DNA from: Qipengyuania gaetbuli
Lineage (GTDB): Bacteria > Pseudomonadota > Alphaproteobacteria > Sphingomonadales > Sphingomonadaceae
DNA length: 64,000 bases
Assembly: GCF_020171365.1 (NCBI RefSeq)
Contig: NZ_JAIUZO010000002.1
Coordinates: 806,001-870,000 of the forward strand
Reading direction: 5' to 3'
A program made the position numbers and the translations under genes. Below the pieces are notes generated by a model that worked only from the letters and a program-made list of their open reading frames with translations, was not told where the DNA came from and made no database searches. Positions 29,142-38,755 of the stretch are shown piece by piece (positions within the stretch are counted from its first letter, which is position 1; each line of letters starts with the position of its first letter).

Positions 29142-30131
29142 TCAGCTTTTTTCGAGCAGCGCCAGGAGGGCGAAGCTCGCCAGCCAATGCTCGCCCATGT
29201 AATCGCCTGCCACGTGGGGCATGGCAGCCTCGAGGTGCTCCTGCGCCCTTGCCTCCAGTAACTCCTGCGCCGGATGGTCGCCCAACGCGCGCGAGGCTGC
29301 GCGCAGGTTCCACGCCCGGCTGAGGTTGAGCCCGTCGAGATGGGCGATCTTGCCATCGCTGCGGTCCGACACCGTTACGGGCCTGCACTCGCGCTCCACC
29401 CAGCCGTTCGACAGGACCAGCTCGTCGAGCCAAGGCGCGTACTGGAGCTGCGGCATGACCCGGCTCATCAGCATCGCGACCGACAGGACGGGCGAGAGGA
29501 ATTCATCGCCGCCCGGTTCCCAACCCGCATAGTCCCGCCGCTGGCCGTATGCCACCAGCGCCCATTCGTCGATCGTCGCAACCAGCACGGAATCGCGCTC
29601 CTGCGCCCATTCGCGCGCCAGCGTCAGCGCGAAGGCGGAGTTGTAGTGAGAGCCCACAGTTATCGGATAGGTCAGGATGCGCAGGTAATCGCGAAATTGT
29701 CCGGCAAAGGCACGGGCAAGCGGCTCCAGCCTCGCGCCCCAGTCCCTGTCGCCATGCCGCGCAGCCTCGTGGTGGAGATAGAGCAGCCACGCCCAGCCAT
29801 AGGGCCGCTCGAAAGCGCGCGAATAGGTCCGGTCCAGATAGGCCAGTTCGACTGCCAGCTTCTCCTCGGTGAATGTGCTGTCCGCCAGCGCGGCAATCTG
29901 CGTCGCTTCGGGCATGTCAGGATAGAGCCGGCGCAAGGTGAGCAGGGTCCACCAGCCGTGAACGCAGCTATGCCAGTCGAAACTGCCGAAGAAGACAGGG
30001 TGCGCCTCGCGCGGGGGGCGCACGTCATGGTCGCCCTCGAACACGTGATCCTCCTTGTAGGGATAGGGCCGCGCCACGTGGCCCAGCGCGATGCGGGCGA
30101 AATGGCGGGCGATGTCTTCGGTCAGGTCCAC
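29142..30131 (-). CDS. DUF2891 family protein
   Basis: 329 residues from GTG 30131, which overlaps the end of the DUF979 gene by ten bases; the in-frame extension upstream runs only inside DUF979. DUF2891 hallmarks: PREAHPVFFGSFDWHSCVH near 46-64 (quoted in part as FFGSFDWHSCVHGWW), RPYGWAWLLYLH near 115-126, VGSHYNSAFAL near 160-170, and a C-terminal HWLASFALLAL. The pattern suggests an all-alpha toroid as in glycan-processing or transglutaminase-like enzymes, with His and Trp residues in the pocket; no activity is known to me. It is the last gene of the oxoprolinase operon, so a role in cyclic amide or glutamyl metabolism is plausible but unproven. Confidence 0.82.
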   Translation of the reverse strand: MDLTEDIARHFARIALGHVARPYPYKEDHVFEGDHDVRPPREAHPVFFGSFDWHSCVHGWWTLLTLRRLYPDMPEATQIAALADSTFTEEKLAVELAYLDRTYSRAFERPYGWAWLLYLHHEAARHGDRDWGARLEPLARAFAGQFRDYLRILTYPITVGSHYNSAFALTLAREWAQERDSVLVATIDEWALVAYGQRRDYAGWEPGGDEFLSPVLSVAMLMSRVMPQLQYAPWLDELVLSNGWVERECRPVTVSDRSDGKIAHLDGLNLSRAWNLRAASRALGDHPAQELLEARAQEHLEAAMPHVAGDYMGEHWLASFALLALLEKS

Positions 30132-31072
30132 AACAGGAATGCTCCGACATAGATGATCACGACATTGCAAACCCACAGCGGCAATGCGGTGCCGACCTGC
30201 TGGCGGATGACGGCGTTCTGGTCCTTCAGTTCGAGCAGGGCGGCCGGCACGATGTTGAAGTTGGCCGCCATCGGCGTCATCAGCGTCCCGCAGAAGCCCG
30301 CCAGCATGCCGACCGCGCCGATCACCGCCGGATTGCCGCCATAGCCTTCGACCAGCAGCGGGATGCCGATGGCCGCAGCCATGACCGGGAAGGCGGCAAA
30401 GGCATTGCCCATGATCATCGTGAAGAGCGCCATGCCCAGCGCGAACACCACAACGGTAAGGAATATGCTGCCGTCGGGAATGATCTCGCCCGCAATGCCA
30501 CCGATGATGTCTCCAACTCCGGCGAGTGCAAAGACGGCTCCCAGCGCCGCGAGCATTTGCGGCAGGATACCGGCCCATCCGATCGAATCGAGCAGGCGCC
30601 GCCCCTCTTCCGCGGCTGCCAGCACCGGCGGCTTCAACCAGAGCATTGCGGCAGTGAGCGCGATGAGCGTGCCGAGGCTGAAGAGGATCAGCGTCTCGCG
30701 ACGTTCGGCCAGCAGGCCGCTCTCGCTGAGCGGCGTGTAATTGTAGAGCAGTGTGCCGGCGACAGCCGTCAGGGGCACGATCAGGGCAGGAAGGAACAGC
30801 CTGTTACCCAGCCTCCCGGAATGCGCCTGCCGCTCCTCCAGCGTCGTCGTGGCCGGGTCACTGCGCTTGAGGAGACCGAGCCCCGCGATGCCCACAAGCG
30901 CGAGCACGAGCACGCCATTCGCGAAATCAGACAAATGGCTGCCGAACAGGAAGCTCGCCGAGAGGAGTCCCCAGAAGGCCGCATTGCCCCATTTCGCGTC
31001 GCGCGAGGACAGGAGCGACCAGACGAGAAAGAAACCGCCCGTCAGGATGTAGAGCCATTCATAGGTGATCAT
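30122..31072 (-). CDS. DUF979 family membrane protein
   Basis: 316 residues, eight to ten hydrophobic helices. Conserved features include IGWAGILPQMLAALGAVF near 165-182, MGNAFAAFPVMAAAIGIP near 236-253 and GFCGTLMTPMAANFNIVPAAL near 272-292 (quoted in part as CGTLMTPMAANFNIVPAAL). DUF979 occurs with DUF969 as an adjacent pair, probably forming one two-subunit permease. The pair is known to cluster with 5-oxoprolinase or pyroglutamyl-peptidase genes, so 5-oxoproline or a similar anion is the likely substrate. Coupled by an ATGA overlap to DUF969 upstream and overlapped by DUF2891 downstream. Confidence 0.85.
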   Translation of the reverse strand: MITYEWLYILTGGFFLVWSLLSSRDAKWGNAAFWGLLSASFLFGSHLSDFANGVLVLALVGIAGLGLLKRSDPATTTLEERQAHSGRLGNRLFLPALIVPLTAVAGTLLYNYTPLSESGLLAERRETLILFSLGTLIALTAAMLWLKPPVLAAAEEGRRLLDSIGWAGILPQMLAALGAVFALAGVGDIIGGIAGEIIPDGSIFLTVVVFALGMALFTMIMGNAFAAFPVMAAAIGIPLLVEGYGGNPAVIGAVGMLAGFCGTLMTPMAANFNIVPAALLELKDQNAVIRQQVGTALPLWVCNVVIIYVGAFLLWT

Positions 31073-31740
31073 GCCGCTGTCCTCCCCAGACGCCGGTCGA
31101 GCGAACGGATCCGCCAGCCGTGGATGATGAAGGCGCAGATCGCCGTGGGGATCGCCCAGACCGACAATTGCAGCGGGGTAAGCGGATAGCCGTAGCTTTC
31201 GAACACGCCCTGGATCAGCAGGATGGAAGCGATCGCGAAGAAGATGTCCTCGCCGAAGAACAGGCCGACATTGTCGGTCGCCGCCGACATGGCCTTGACC
31301 TTTTCGCGATCTTCATCGGCCAGTTCGCCGTGCGATTTTTCCGCCGCCGCTTCCGCCATCGGGGCGACCAGCGGGCGGACCGTCTGCGGGTGGCCGCCAA
31401 GGCTGGTCAGGCCGAGCGCCGCGGTAATCTGCCGGAACAGGAGGTAGATCGTCAGCAGCTTGCCCATGGTCGCACCGCGAATGCCCTCGATAACCGCGCG
31501 GGCGCGTTGCTGCAGGCCATAGCGTTCGAGCAGGCCGATTACCGGCAGGATGATCCAGGTGACCGAGATGTAGCGGTTGTCGTTGAAAGCCTTGCCCAGC
31601 GCCTCGATCACCGCGACGAGGTCAAGGCCTGCAAGGACGCCGGTGGCCAGCGCCGCCGTGACGACTACCAGCAGCGGATTGAAGCGCAGCGCAAAGCCCG
31701 CCACCACGATGGCGATGCCGGCCAGCGGCCAGTAGTTCAT
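31069..31740 (-). CDS. DUF969 family membrane protein
   Basis: 223 residues with five or six hydrophobic helices, starting at ATG 31740 that overlaps the oxoprolinase stop. Typical segments are [25 protein letters not shown] at the N-terminus (quoted in part as [13 protein letters not shown]), [19 protein letters not shown] near 59-77 and [18 protein letters not shown] near 117-134, with FFGEDIFFA near 163-171. It is predicted to be the partner subunit of DUF979 in one permease. The arrangement oxoprolinase-DUF969-DUF979, every junction translationally coupled, supports a transport-plus-hydrolysis unit. Confidence 0.87.
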   Translation of the reverse strand: MNYWPLAGIAIVVAGFALRFNPLLVVVTAALATGVLAGLDLVAVIEALGKAFNDNRYISVTWIILPVIGLLERYGLQQRARAVIEGIRGATMGKLLTIYLLFRQITAALGLTSLGGHPQTVRPLVAPMAEAAAEKSHGELADEDREKVKAMSAATDNVGLFFGEDIFFAIASILLIQGVFESYGYPLTPLQLSVWAIPTAICAFIIHGWRIRSLDRRLGRTAA

Positions 31741-34700
31741 TCCCGTTCCTCCCCGTATCCGCCCCCGCCGGGCGTCAGAATGACGAAGGCGTCGCCCGGC
31801 TGCATCTCTGCATGCCCGGTCGCGCCCAGTTCCTCGATGCGGCCATCGGTGCGTTCGACCCAGTTGCGCCCCGGCTGTGCATCGCCGCCGCCGCAAATCC
31901 CGCGCGGCGCGATTGTACGCCGGTTGGCGAGCATGTTCGCGCGCATGGGTTCGAGGAACGTCACGCGCCGCTCCACCCCGTCGCCGCCGCGATGCGCGCC
32001 CCTGCCTCCCGAGCCGCGCCTGATGGCAAAGCGGTCGAGCCGCACCGGCAGGCGGGTTTCCAGGATTTCGGGATCGGTCAAGCGCGAATTGGTCATGTGG
32101 GTCTGCACCGCGCTGGTCCCCTCGTGATCCGGGCCTGCACCGGAGCCGCCGGCGATGGTCTCGTAATACTGGTGCCGCTCGTTCCCGAAGGTGAAATTGT
32201 TCATAGTGCCCTGCGAGGGCGCAAGCTTGCCGGTCGCAGCGAACAGCGCGTCGGTCACGACCTGGCTGGTTTCGACATTGCCCGCCACGACCGCTGCGCC
32301 CGGCTCTGGGTCGAGCATCGAACCTTCGGGCACGACCAGTTCGACCGGTCGCAGGCACCCGTCGTTCATCGGGATGGCATCGTCGATCAGTGTGCGCAGG
32401 ACATAGAGCGCCGCTGCGCGCGTGATGGAGCGCGGCGCGTTGAAATTGTCGGGCAGCTGCATGCTTGTCCCGGTGAAATCGAACACGGCGCTGCGGCTTT
32501 CGCGGTCGATGCGCATGGCCACCCTGACTTCGGCGCCATTGTCCATCGGATAGGCGAAGCTGCCGTCGTCCAGACGGTCCAGCAGCCGCCGCACGCTTTC
32601 CTCCGCATTGGCGAGGACGTGGCCCATATAGGCGGCGACCACCGCTTCGCCCTGCTCGCGCGCCGACTGGACGAGCAGCTCGCTCCCCCGGGTGCAGGCG
32701 GCCAGTTGTGCGCGCAAATCGGACAGATTGCGGTCGGGATTGCGCGCCGGATAGCGGGCCGATGCAAGGACTTCGCGCACCGCGTCCTCGCGGAAATGCC
32801 CCTCGTCCACCATCAGGAGGTTGTCGATGAGGACGCCCTCTTCCTCGATCGTGGCACTTTCGGGCGGCATGGAACCCGGCGCAATGCCGCCAATGTCCGC
32901 GTGGTGACCGCGGGCCGCAACGAAAGCATCAGGTTCCTCCCCTGCATCGCCATAGAACACCGGCACGATGACCGTGATGTCGGGCAAATGCGTTCCGCCG
33001 CGATAGGGATCGTTCAGGACATAGGCATCGCCCCGCCGGAAGCCGCGCCCGTCGCGTCCTTCACCGCGCGCCTCGATCACGCGGGCGATGCTGTCGCCCA
33101 TCGAACCGAGGTGCACGGGGATATGCGGTGCATTGGCGATAAGCGCGCCGCTCGCATCGAACAGCGCGCAGGAGAAATCGAGCCTCTCCTTGATGTTCAC
33201 CGAAGTCGCGGTCGACTGGAGGACCACGCCCATTTCCTCGGCAATGGCCATGAAGAGGTTGTTGAATATTTCGAGACGGACGGGATCGACCACAGTTCCG
33301 GCCGCACGGTCGCGTTCGAGCGCCTCGGTCCGAGTGAGGACGAGGCTTCCCTCCTCGGCGAGCCGCGCTTGCCATCCGCGTTCGACCACCGTGGTAGAGC
33401 CCGGGTCGATGACCAGCGCCGGTCCGGCAATTTCCTCCCCTGCCAGCATGGCGCTGCGTTCCACTGTTGGCCAAGTGCCGCTGGCGCTGCCTTTTGCCTC
33501 CTGCGGCTCGGCCTCGACCGCGCCGAGCCCGCCCGACGTGCCGCTGGCTTCGACGCTCAGCGCCTCCACTACGATTGGCGCAGTCTCATCCGAATAACCG
33601 AAGCGCTGGCGGTGCAGCTTGCGGAAGGCGGCGTCCATTTCGCGCGTCTCGCCGCAGGGGACTGCCAGCATGGAATCGCTGCCCGCAAAGCGTAGCCGCG
33701 CGCTCGTATCGATGCGGATATCCTCGACACCCTGCGCGACAAGAGCTTCGCGCGCCTCGGCTTCCAGCGCGGCCAGATCGGCCGAATAATCCTCGCCAAG
33801 CGCGCGCACCAGGCTGACCTCGCGGATCGTCTTCACGGGCGCAAGGCCGATGCCATAGGCGGACAGGATACCGGCTAGCGGATGCACGAGGACGGTCTCG
33901 ATGCCCAGTTCGTCGGCCACCTTGCAGGCGTGCTGCCCGCCCGCCCCTCCGAAACAGGCGAGCGCGTAAGCGGTGACGTCATGTCCGCGCGCGACCGATA
34001 TCTTGCGGATCGCATTGGCCATGGAATCGACCGCGATGGCGAGGAAGCCTTCGGCGATTTCCTCCAGCGGTCTCGCCTGTGGCAGCAATGCCGCCACTTC
34101 CTCCAGCCGCCGGCGGGCTGCTTCCGGATCGAGCGGTTCGTCGCCTGCGGGCCCGAAGACGCTCGGGAAGAAGGCCGGATCGAGCCTGCCGAGGAACAAG
34201 TTGCAATCGGTCACCGTCAGCGGCCCGCCCTTGCGGTAACAGGCCGGCCCGGGATCCGCGCCTGCGCTTTCCGGTCCGACGCGGAAGCGCGAGCCATCGA
34301 AACGGCAGATCGAGCCACCCCCGGCAGCCACCGTGTGTATCTGCATCATGGGCGCGGCCACGCGCACGCCGGCCACCACGCTGTCGCCGGTCAGTTCGTA
34401 CTCGCCCGAATAATGCGCGACGTCGGTGCTGGTCCCGCCCATGTCGAAGCCGATGATCCGGTAATGCCCCAAAGGAGCGCTGGCCGCGACCATGCCGACC
34501 ACGCCGCCGGCCGGACCGGACAGAATCGCGTCCTTGCCGCGAAATGCGCCGACTTCGGCGAGGCCGCCGTTCGACTGCATGAAGCGCAGCCTCTCGGCCT
34601 CGGGTAGCTCCGCCTGCAAGCCGACGGTGTAGCGCCTCAGAACGGGCGAGAGGTAGGCATCCACCACGGTCGTATCGCCGCGCGGGACGAGCTTGATCAG

Positions 34701-35288
34701 CGGGCTGACCTCGTGGCTGACGCTGACCTGCGCGAAGCCCATGTCGCGCGCGATCGAAGCGATTTGGCTCTCGTGGTCACGATATTTCCATCCATGCACC
34801 AGCACGATGGCAAGGGCATCGAAGCCCTCCCTACGAAGTTGTGCGAGATCGGCGCGGACCTGCGCCTCGTCGAGCGATTGGAGGACTTCGCCATTCACCC
34901 CGACGCGTTCGGTCACCTCGACCACGCGCGCAGGCAATTGTTCGGGCAGGACGATATGACGGGCGAAGATTTCCGGCCGCGCCTGCGTCCCGATGCGCAG
35001 CGCGTCGCCAAACCCGCGCGTGATCAGCAGGGCCAGCCGCTCTCCCTTGCGTTCGAGCAGAGCATTGGTCGCAACTGTCGTCCCGACACGCAATTCGGCA
35101 ATCGGCCCCGGCCCGTGACGTGCCATGAGCCGGCGCACCGCCTCGCTCGCCGCATCAGCATAATGGCCGGGATTTTCGCTCAGCAGCTTGTCGGTCACCA
35201 GCCGCCCGTCGGGCGTGGTGGCGACGACATCGGTAAAGGTCCCCCCGCGATCGATCGCGAAGCGCCATGCGGCAGAACGGTCGGTCAT
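31737..35288 (-). CDS. 5-oxoprolinase/hydantoinase, fused A and B subunits (OPLAH-like)
   Basis: 1183 residues, matching eukaryotic-type ATP-dependent 5-oxoprolinase with HyuA and HyuB in one chain. HyuA half (about 1-660): [11 protein letters not shown] near 11-21 and [19 protein letters not shown] near 285-303 (actin-like ATP sites), then [11 protein letters not shown] and [16 protein letters not shown]. HyuB half (about 675-1183): [48 protein letters not shown], and the final [11 protein letters not shown]. It would open 5-oxo-L-proline to glutamate with ATP hydrolysis; N-methylhydantoin or other lactam hydrolysis is possible for this superfamily. ATG 35288 is chosen over 35297. It lies 44 bases after the aldehyde dehydrogenase and is coupled to DUF969. 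Confidence 0.88.
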   Translation of the reverse strand: MTDRSAAWRFAIDRGGTFTDVVATTPDGRLVTDKLLSENPGHYADAASEAVRRLMARHGPGPIAELRVGTTVATNALLERKGERLALLITRGFGDALRIGTQARPEIFARHIVLPEQLPARVVEVTERVGVNGEVLQSLDEAQVRADLAQLRREGFDALAIVLVHGWKYRDHESQIASIARDMGFAQVSVSHEVSPLIKLVPRGDTTVVDAYLSPVLRRYTVGLQAELPEAERLRFMQSNGGLAEVGAFRGKDAILSGPAGGVVGMVAASAPLGHYRIIGFDMGGTSTDVAHYSGEYELTGDSVVAGVRVAAPMMQIHTVAAGGGSICRFDGSRFRVGPESAGADPGPACYRKGGPLTVTDCNLFLGRLDPAFFPSVFGPAGDEPLDPEAARRRLEEVAALLPQARPLEEIAEGFLAIAVDSMANAIRKISVARGHDVTAYALACFGGAGGQHACKVADELGIETVLVHPLAGILSAYGIGLAPVKTIREVSLVRALGEDYSADLAALEAEAREALVAQGVEDIRIDTSARLRFAGSDSMLAVPCGETREMDAAFRKLHRQRFGYSDETAPIVVEALSVEASGTSGGLGAVEAEPQEAKGSASGTWPTVERSAMLAGEEIAGPALVIDPGSTTVVERGWQARLAEEGSLVLTRTEALERDRAAGTVVDPVRLEIFNNLFMAIAEEMGVVLQSTATSVNIKERLDFSCALFDASGALIANAPHIPVHLGSMGDSIARVIEARGEGRDGRGFRRGDAYVLNDPYRGGTHLPDITVIVPVFYGDAGEEPDAFVAARGHHADIGGIAPGSMPPESATIEEEGVLIDNLLMVDEGHFREDAVREVLASARYPARNPDRNLSDLRAQLAACTRGSELLVQSAREQGEAVVAAYMGHVLANAEESVRRLLDRLDDGSFAYPMDNGAEVRVAMRIDRESRSAVFDFTGTSMQLPDNFNAPRSITRAAALYVLRTLIDDAIPMNDGCLRPVELVVPEGSMLDPEPGAAVVAGNVETSQVVTDALFAATGKLAPSQGTMNNFTFGNERHQYYETIAGGSGAGPDHEGTSAVQTHMTNSRLTDPEILETRLPVRLDRFAIRRGSGGRGAHRGGDGVERRVTFLEPMRANMLANRRTIAPRGICGGGDAQPGRNWVERTDGRIEELGATGHAEMQPGDAFVILTPGGGGYGEERE

Positions 35289-35332
35289 CGCGCGCACCCT
35301 AGGCGCGCGCGATGCTCATGCAAGCGCAGAGG

Positions 35333-36757
35333 TCAGATATCCGCGTCGCGTTTCACCGTGATGACCTGCGGATAGGTGAACTCCTTGAGGCCATCGATGC
35401 CGTATTCCGCGCCGAAGCCGGATTGCTTGTGCCCGCCGAAGGGCGCCAGCGGCGAGATGTGGAGGTATTCATTCACCCACACCGTGCCGGTTTCCAGCTG
35501 TTCGGCAATCTCGACGCCCTTGTCGGCGTCCTTGGTCCAGACCGCACCGGCGAGGCCGTATTCGGAATTGTTGGCGCGCTCGATCGCTTCCTCGACGCTG
35601 GAGAACTTCATCAGCGGCATGACCGGGCCGAACTGTTCCTCGGCCACGATGCGCGCGTCCTCGGGCGGATTGTCGAGGATGGTGATCGGCACGTAATAGC
35701 CGGTGCCGGAAGGATCGACGTCGCCGCCGGTCAGGAACTGGTAGCCCTGGTCCTTGGCGTCCTGAATCAGCTCGCACACGCGGTCGAACTGCTTCTTGTT
35801 CTGGATCGGGCCGACGCCCGTGCCCTGCTGCGAACCGTCGCCCACGACCACGCCCTTGGCATATTCGGCGATCGCCTTGGACAGGTCGTCGTAAATGTCC
35901 TCGTGGATGTAGATGCGCTTGGCCGCGACGCAGATCTGGCCGGCGTTGGAGAAGCTCGACCAGAACAGCTGTTCGGCCACCTTCTCGACATCGGCGTCGG
36001 GCAGGACGATCGACGCGTCGTTACCGCCCAGTTCCAGCGTGATGCGCTTCAGGTCGCGGCTGGCGCCTTCCATGATCTTCTTGCCGGTCGCGGTGGAGCC
36101 GGTGAAGGTGATCTTGTCGATGTCCGGATGCTCGGTGATCAGCGGGCCGAGCTCGTCGGGGCCGGTGATGATGTTCACCGTGCCCGCGGGCACCACGTCC
36201 TTGATCAGTTCCGCGATCCGCAGCGTGGTCAGCGGGGTGAAGGGCGAGGGCTTGAGCACGATGGTGCAGCCCGAAACCAGCGCAGGGACGATTTTCTGGA
36301 TCGCCATCATGACCGGGAAGTTCCACGGCACGATGCCGCCGACCACGCCCACCGGCACGCGGCGGGTTCGCGACAGGCGGGTGTCGTCGTCCTGGTTGAT
36401 CACGTCGTCGAGCGTCAACGTCGACTGGGCGGCGGCAAGGCCGGCCGCGCCGAAGATTTCCATCTGCGCCTGCGCGTGCGGCTTGCCCTGCTCGGTGGTG
36501 AGCAGGCGGAACAGTTCATCGCCATTGTCCTTGATCGCAGCGGCAATGCCCTGGACCACCTTCTGGCGCTCCTCTGCACTGGTCTTGCGCCAGCTCTTGA
36601 AGGCGCGGCGCGCAGCGGCGACGGCACGGTCGAGCTCTTCCTTACCGCAGGACGGGACGAGGCCGACGACTTCCTCGTTGGCCGGGTTCACGACCTCGAA
36701 CGTGTCGGAGGTGGTGACCATCTCCCCGTCGATCAGGTTCGCATAGGTCTTGGTCAT
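35333..36757 (-). CDS. NAD(P)-dependent aldehyde dehydrogenase
   Basis: 474 residues, classical ALDH with AGGAGAGAGAACC before ATG 36757. Motifs: PWNFPVMMAIQKI near 144-156, LKPSPFTPLT near 168-177, FTGSTATGK near 217-225, the general base in LELGGND near 241-247, and the nucleophile in NAGQICVAAKR near 271-281. The substrate cannot be fixed. Relatives with this pattern oxidise lactaldehyde, gamma-aminobutyraldehyde, succinate or ketoglutarate semialdehyde. It precedes the oxoprolinase operon by 44 bases on the same strand and follows the GH42 gene by 75 bases, so it could belong to either the glutamate-side or the sugar-side metabolism. Confidence 0.88.
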   Translation of the reverse strand: MTKTYANLIDGEMVTTSDTFEVVNPANEEVVGLVPSCGKEELDRAVAAARRAFKSWRKTSAEERQKVVQGIAAAIKDNGDELFRLLTTEQGKPHAQAQMEIFGAAGLAAAQSTLTLDDVINQDDDTRLSRTRRVPVGVVGGIVPWNFPVMMAIQKIVPALVSGCTIVLKPSPFTPLTTLRIAELIKDVVPAGTVNIITGPDELGPLITEHPDIDKITFTGSTATGKKIMEGASRDLKRITLELGGNDASIVLPDADVEKVAEQLFWSSFSNAGQICVAAKRIYIHEDIYDDLSKAIAEYAKGVVVGDGSQQGTGVGPIQNKKQFDRVCELIQDAKDQGYQFLTGGDVDPSGTGYYVPITILDNPPEDARIVAEEQFGPVMPLMKFSSVEEAIERANNSEYGLAGAVWTKDADKGVEIAEQLETGTVWVNEYLHISPLAPFGGHKQSGFGAEYGIDGLKEFTYPQVITVKRDADI

Positions 36758-36832
36758 GGTTCTCTCTCCTCAAGCCGCAAGAATCGGTTGCTTATCGAGA
36801 CCCTATATGGCGCGCGGTCCCGCGACAATGCG

Positions 36833-38692
36833 CTATCGCTCGAAGCGGACTTCGCCAGCGTTGTAGTCGAACTCGAACAGCGTATCGCCGCGCCTGCGCC
36901 GGCGTATCCCTTCGGGCAGCGGCTCCGCTTCCAGGCCTGCTGCATTGGCGGCGCGCTGGACCAGCGTATCGAGGAAACTGCCCTGCGGCCAGGCCGCGGC
37001 GATCCAGGCGCGGCCATGGCGCAGCGCGACAGTTTCGCCGCCCTTCGCAACCATCTCGGGCACTGCTTCGCCTTTGTAATGGTCGAGCCAGCCGCGCGCT
37101 TCCCAGCCATCGCCCGCCATCACCAGCCGGTCCGACAGACTTTCGCTGCGCACCACCCGGCCGCCAATGAACTCGGCTAGCCCTTCATGAAGGAGCGCAT
37201 CGGGAATGCCGAAGTCGAGGTCCCGCGTGCCGGTGCGCGGTCCGATGACGACCTGCGCCTCGCTCGCCGCCAGCTTGGCGACCAATTCATCCGGCACGAT
37301 CGGAAGGCAGGGGACGACGACCAGCGCATAGCCATCGAGCGAAGCCGAAGGCGAGACGATGTCGACGTTCAGCCCCAAACGCCGGAGTGACGAGTAGGCC
37401 GCAAATGCCGCCCACAGCGCCGAGCGCCCTTCTCCCTGCGGCTGGATCTGCGTCATCCATTCGGCGTCATAGGCGAACACGAGCGCCGCCTGTTTCGGGG
37501 CCTCGCCCGCATCGCCGATCCTCGCGAGGTCGTCCGCCGCCATGCGAGCTTCTGCCAGCGCGGGCGCAGGCGTTGCATCGGGGCGAAGCAACCCTGCGTG
37601 CATCTGTTCCTGCGCCTTGGGAAACTGCCGCCAGCGGAAATAGCTAACCAGCTCGGCTCCGTGAGCGAAGGCTTCGAGCGTCCACAGCCGCACCATGCCG
37701 GGCAGCGGCGCGGGATTGTGCCGCGCCCAGTTGACCGGACCCGGCTGCTGTTCGAGCACCGACCACCGTCCGTTTTTCGCGCAGCCGCGATAAAGGTCGT
37801 GATGGAAGGCGGCGATGTCGGGATGCCCCTGCCGCGAGTATTTCCGCTTCTCCTCCTCGGAAAAGCGGAACATCTCGAGGAAGCCGAGCGGGTAACTGTC
37901 CCACCCCAGCACGTCGAGATCGGCGGCCAGGTCGTGATGGTCGTAGCCGGTATAGAAACCCATCGCATTGTGCGTGATGTCCCGCCCCGGCGACAACTCG
38001 CGCAGGATGTCGACCTGCACGCGGTTGAAGCGAACCACCTGGTCGGAAGAAAAGCGCCGGAAGGCGAGCCAGTGCGCCGGATTTGCCTCCGTCACGGTGA
38101 GGTTCGGCAGATCCACCTCGTCGAAGGACCGGTACTCCATCGACCAGAAGACATTGCCCCAGGCCTCGTTCAGCGCCTCGACGGACCCGTAGCGGGCGGC
38201 CAGCCAGATGCGGAAGGCATCGCGCGCGGCGGGCGAGAAGCTCTGCACCGTGTCGTGGCAGCCATATTCATTATCGGTCTGCCAACTGACGACGCCGGGG
38301 TGCCGGCCATACCGTTCGACAATCGCGCGCGTGATCCGCGCTGCTTCTTCGCGGTAGCCCACGTGGCTGAAGCAATAATGCCGCCGCGAACCGAAGCCGC
38401 GCGGCCTGCCATCGCGATCGAGCGCGACCATGTCGGGCATCCGGTCGACCAGCCACTTGGGCGGCGTCGCCGTGGGCGTCCCCATGATGATGCCGAGCCC
38501 TGCTGCATGAAGTGTCTCCACCGCGCGGTCGAGCCAGCCCCAGTCGAAGCGGCCGGGTTCGGGTTCGATCCGGCTCCACGCGAATTCGCCGATCCGCACG
38601 CGGGTGAGGCCCGTCTCGCGCATCAGGGCAGCATCCGCCGCCCAGCGGGCTTCGGGCCAATGTTCCGGATAGTAGCAAACGCCGATGTCCAT
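36833..38692 (-). CDS. GH42 beta-galactosidase
   Basis: 619 residues, no signal peptide, so cytosolic. GH42 hallmarks: MDIGVCYYPEHWPE at the N-terminus, GEFAWSRIEP near 35-44, acid/base Glu142 in WQTDNEYGCHD, and nucleophile Glu314 in SVLEQQPGPVNW. A trimerisation and small beta domain follow. It hydrolyses beta-1,4/1,3/1,6-galactosides, releasing galactose for the divergent gal genes. Start ATG 38692 lies 63 bases from the symporter start on the other strand, so promoters probably overlap. The pairing with an alpha-galactosidase suggests mixed plant or algal galactosides as a natural source. Confidence 0.93.
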   Translation of the reverse strand: MDIGVCYYPEHWPEARWAADAALMRETGLTRVRIGEFAWSRIEPEPGRFDWGWLDRAVETLHAAGLGIIMGTPTATPPKWLVDRMPDMVALDRDGRPRGFGSRRHYCFSHVGYREEAARITRAIVERYGRHPGVVSWQTDNEYGCHDTVQSFSPAARDAFRIWLAARYGSVEALNEAWGNVFWSMEYRSFDEVDLPNLTVTEANPAHWLAFRRFSSDQVVRFNRVQVDILRELSPGRDITHNAMGFYTGYDHHDLAADLDVLGWDSYPLGFLEMFRFSEEEKRKYSRQGHPDIAAFHHDLYRGCAKNGRWSVLEQQPGPVNWARHNPAPLPGMVRLWTLEAFAHGAELVSYFRWRQFPKAQEQMHAGLLRPDATPAPALAEARMAADDLARIGDAGEAPKQAALVFAYDAEWMTQIQPQGEGRSALWAAFAAYSSLRRLGLNVDIVSPSASLDGYALVVVPCLPIVPDELVAKLAASEAQVVIGPRTGTRDLDFGIPDALLHEGLAEFIGGRVVRSESLSDRLVMAGDGWEARGWLDHYKGEAVPEMVAKGGETVALRHGRAWIAAAWPQGSFLDTLVQRAANAAGLEAEPLPEGIRRRRRGDTLFEFDYNAGEVRFER

Positions 38693-38755
38693 GCGCTTGC
38701 GTCTATCGCCGTTTGTCGCGATGGATGCCAGCGGGAAAAGGGAGGGACGCGAACC

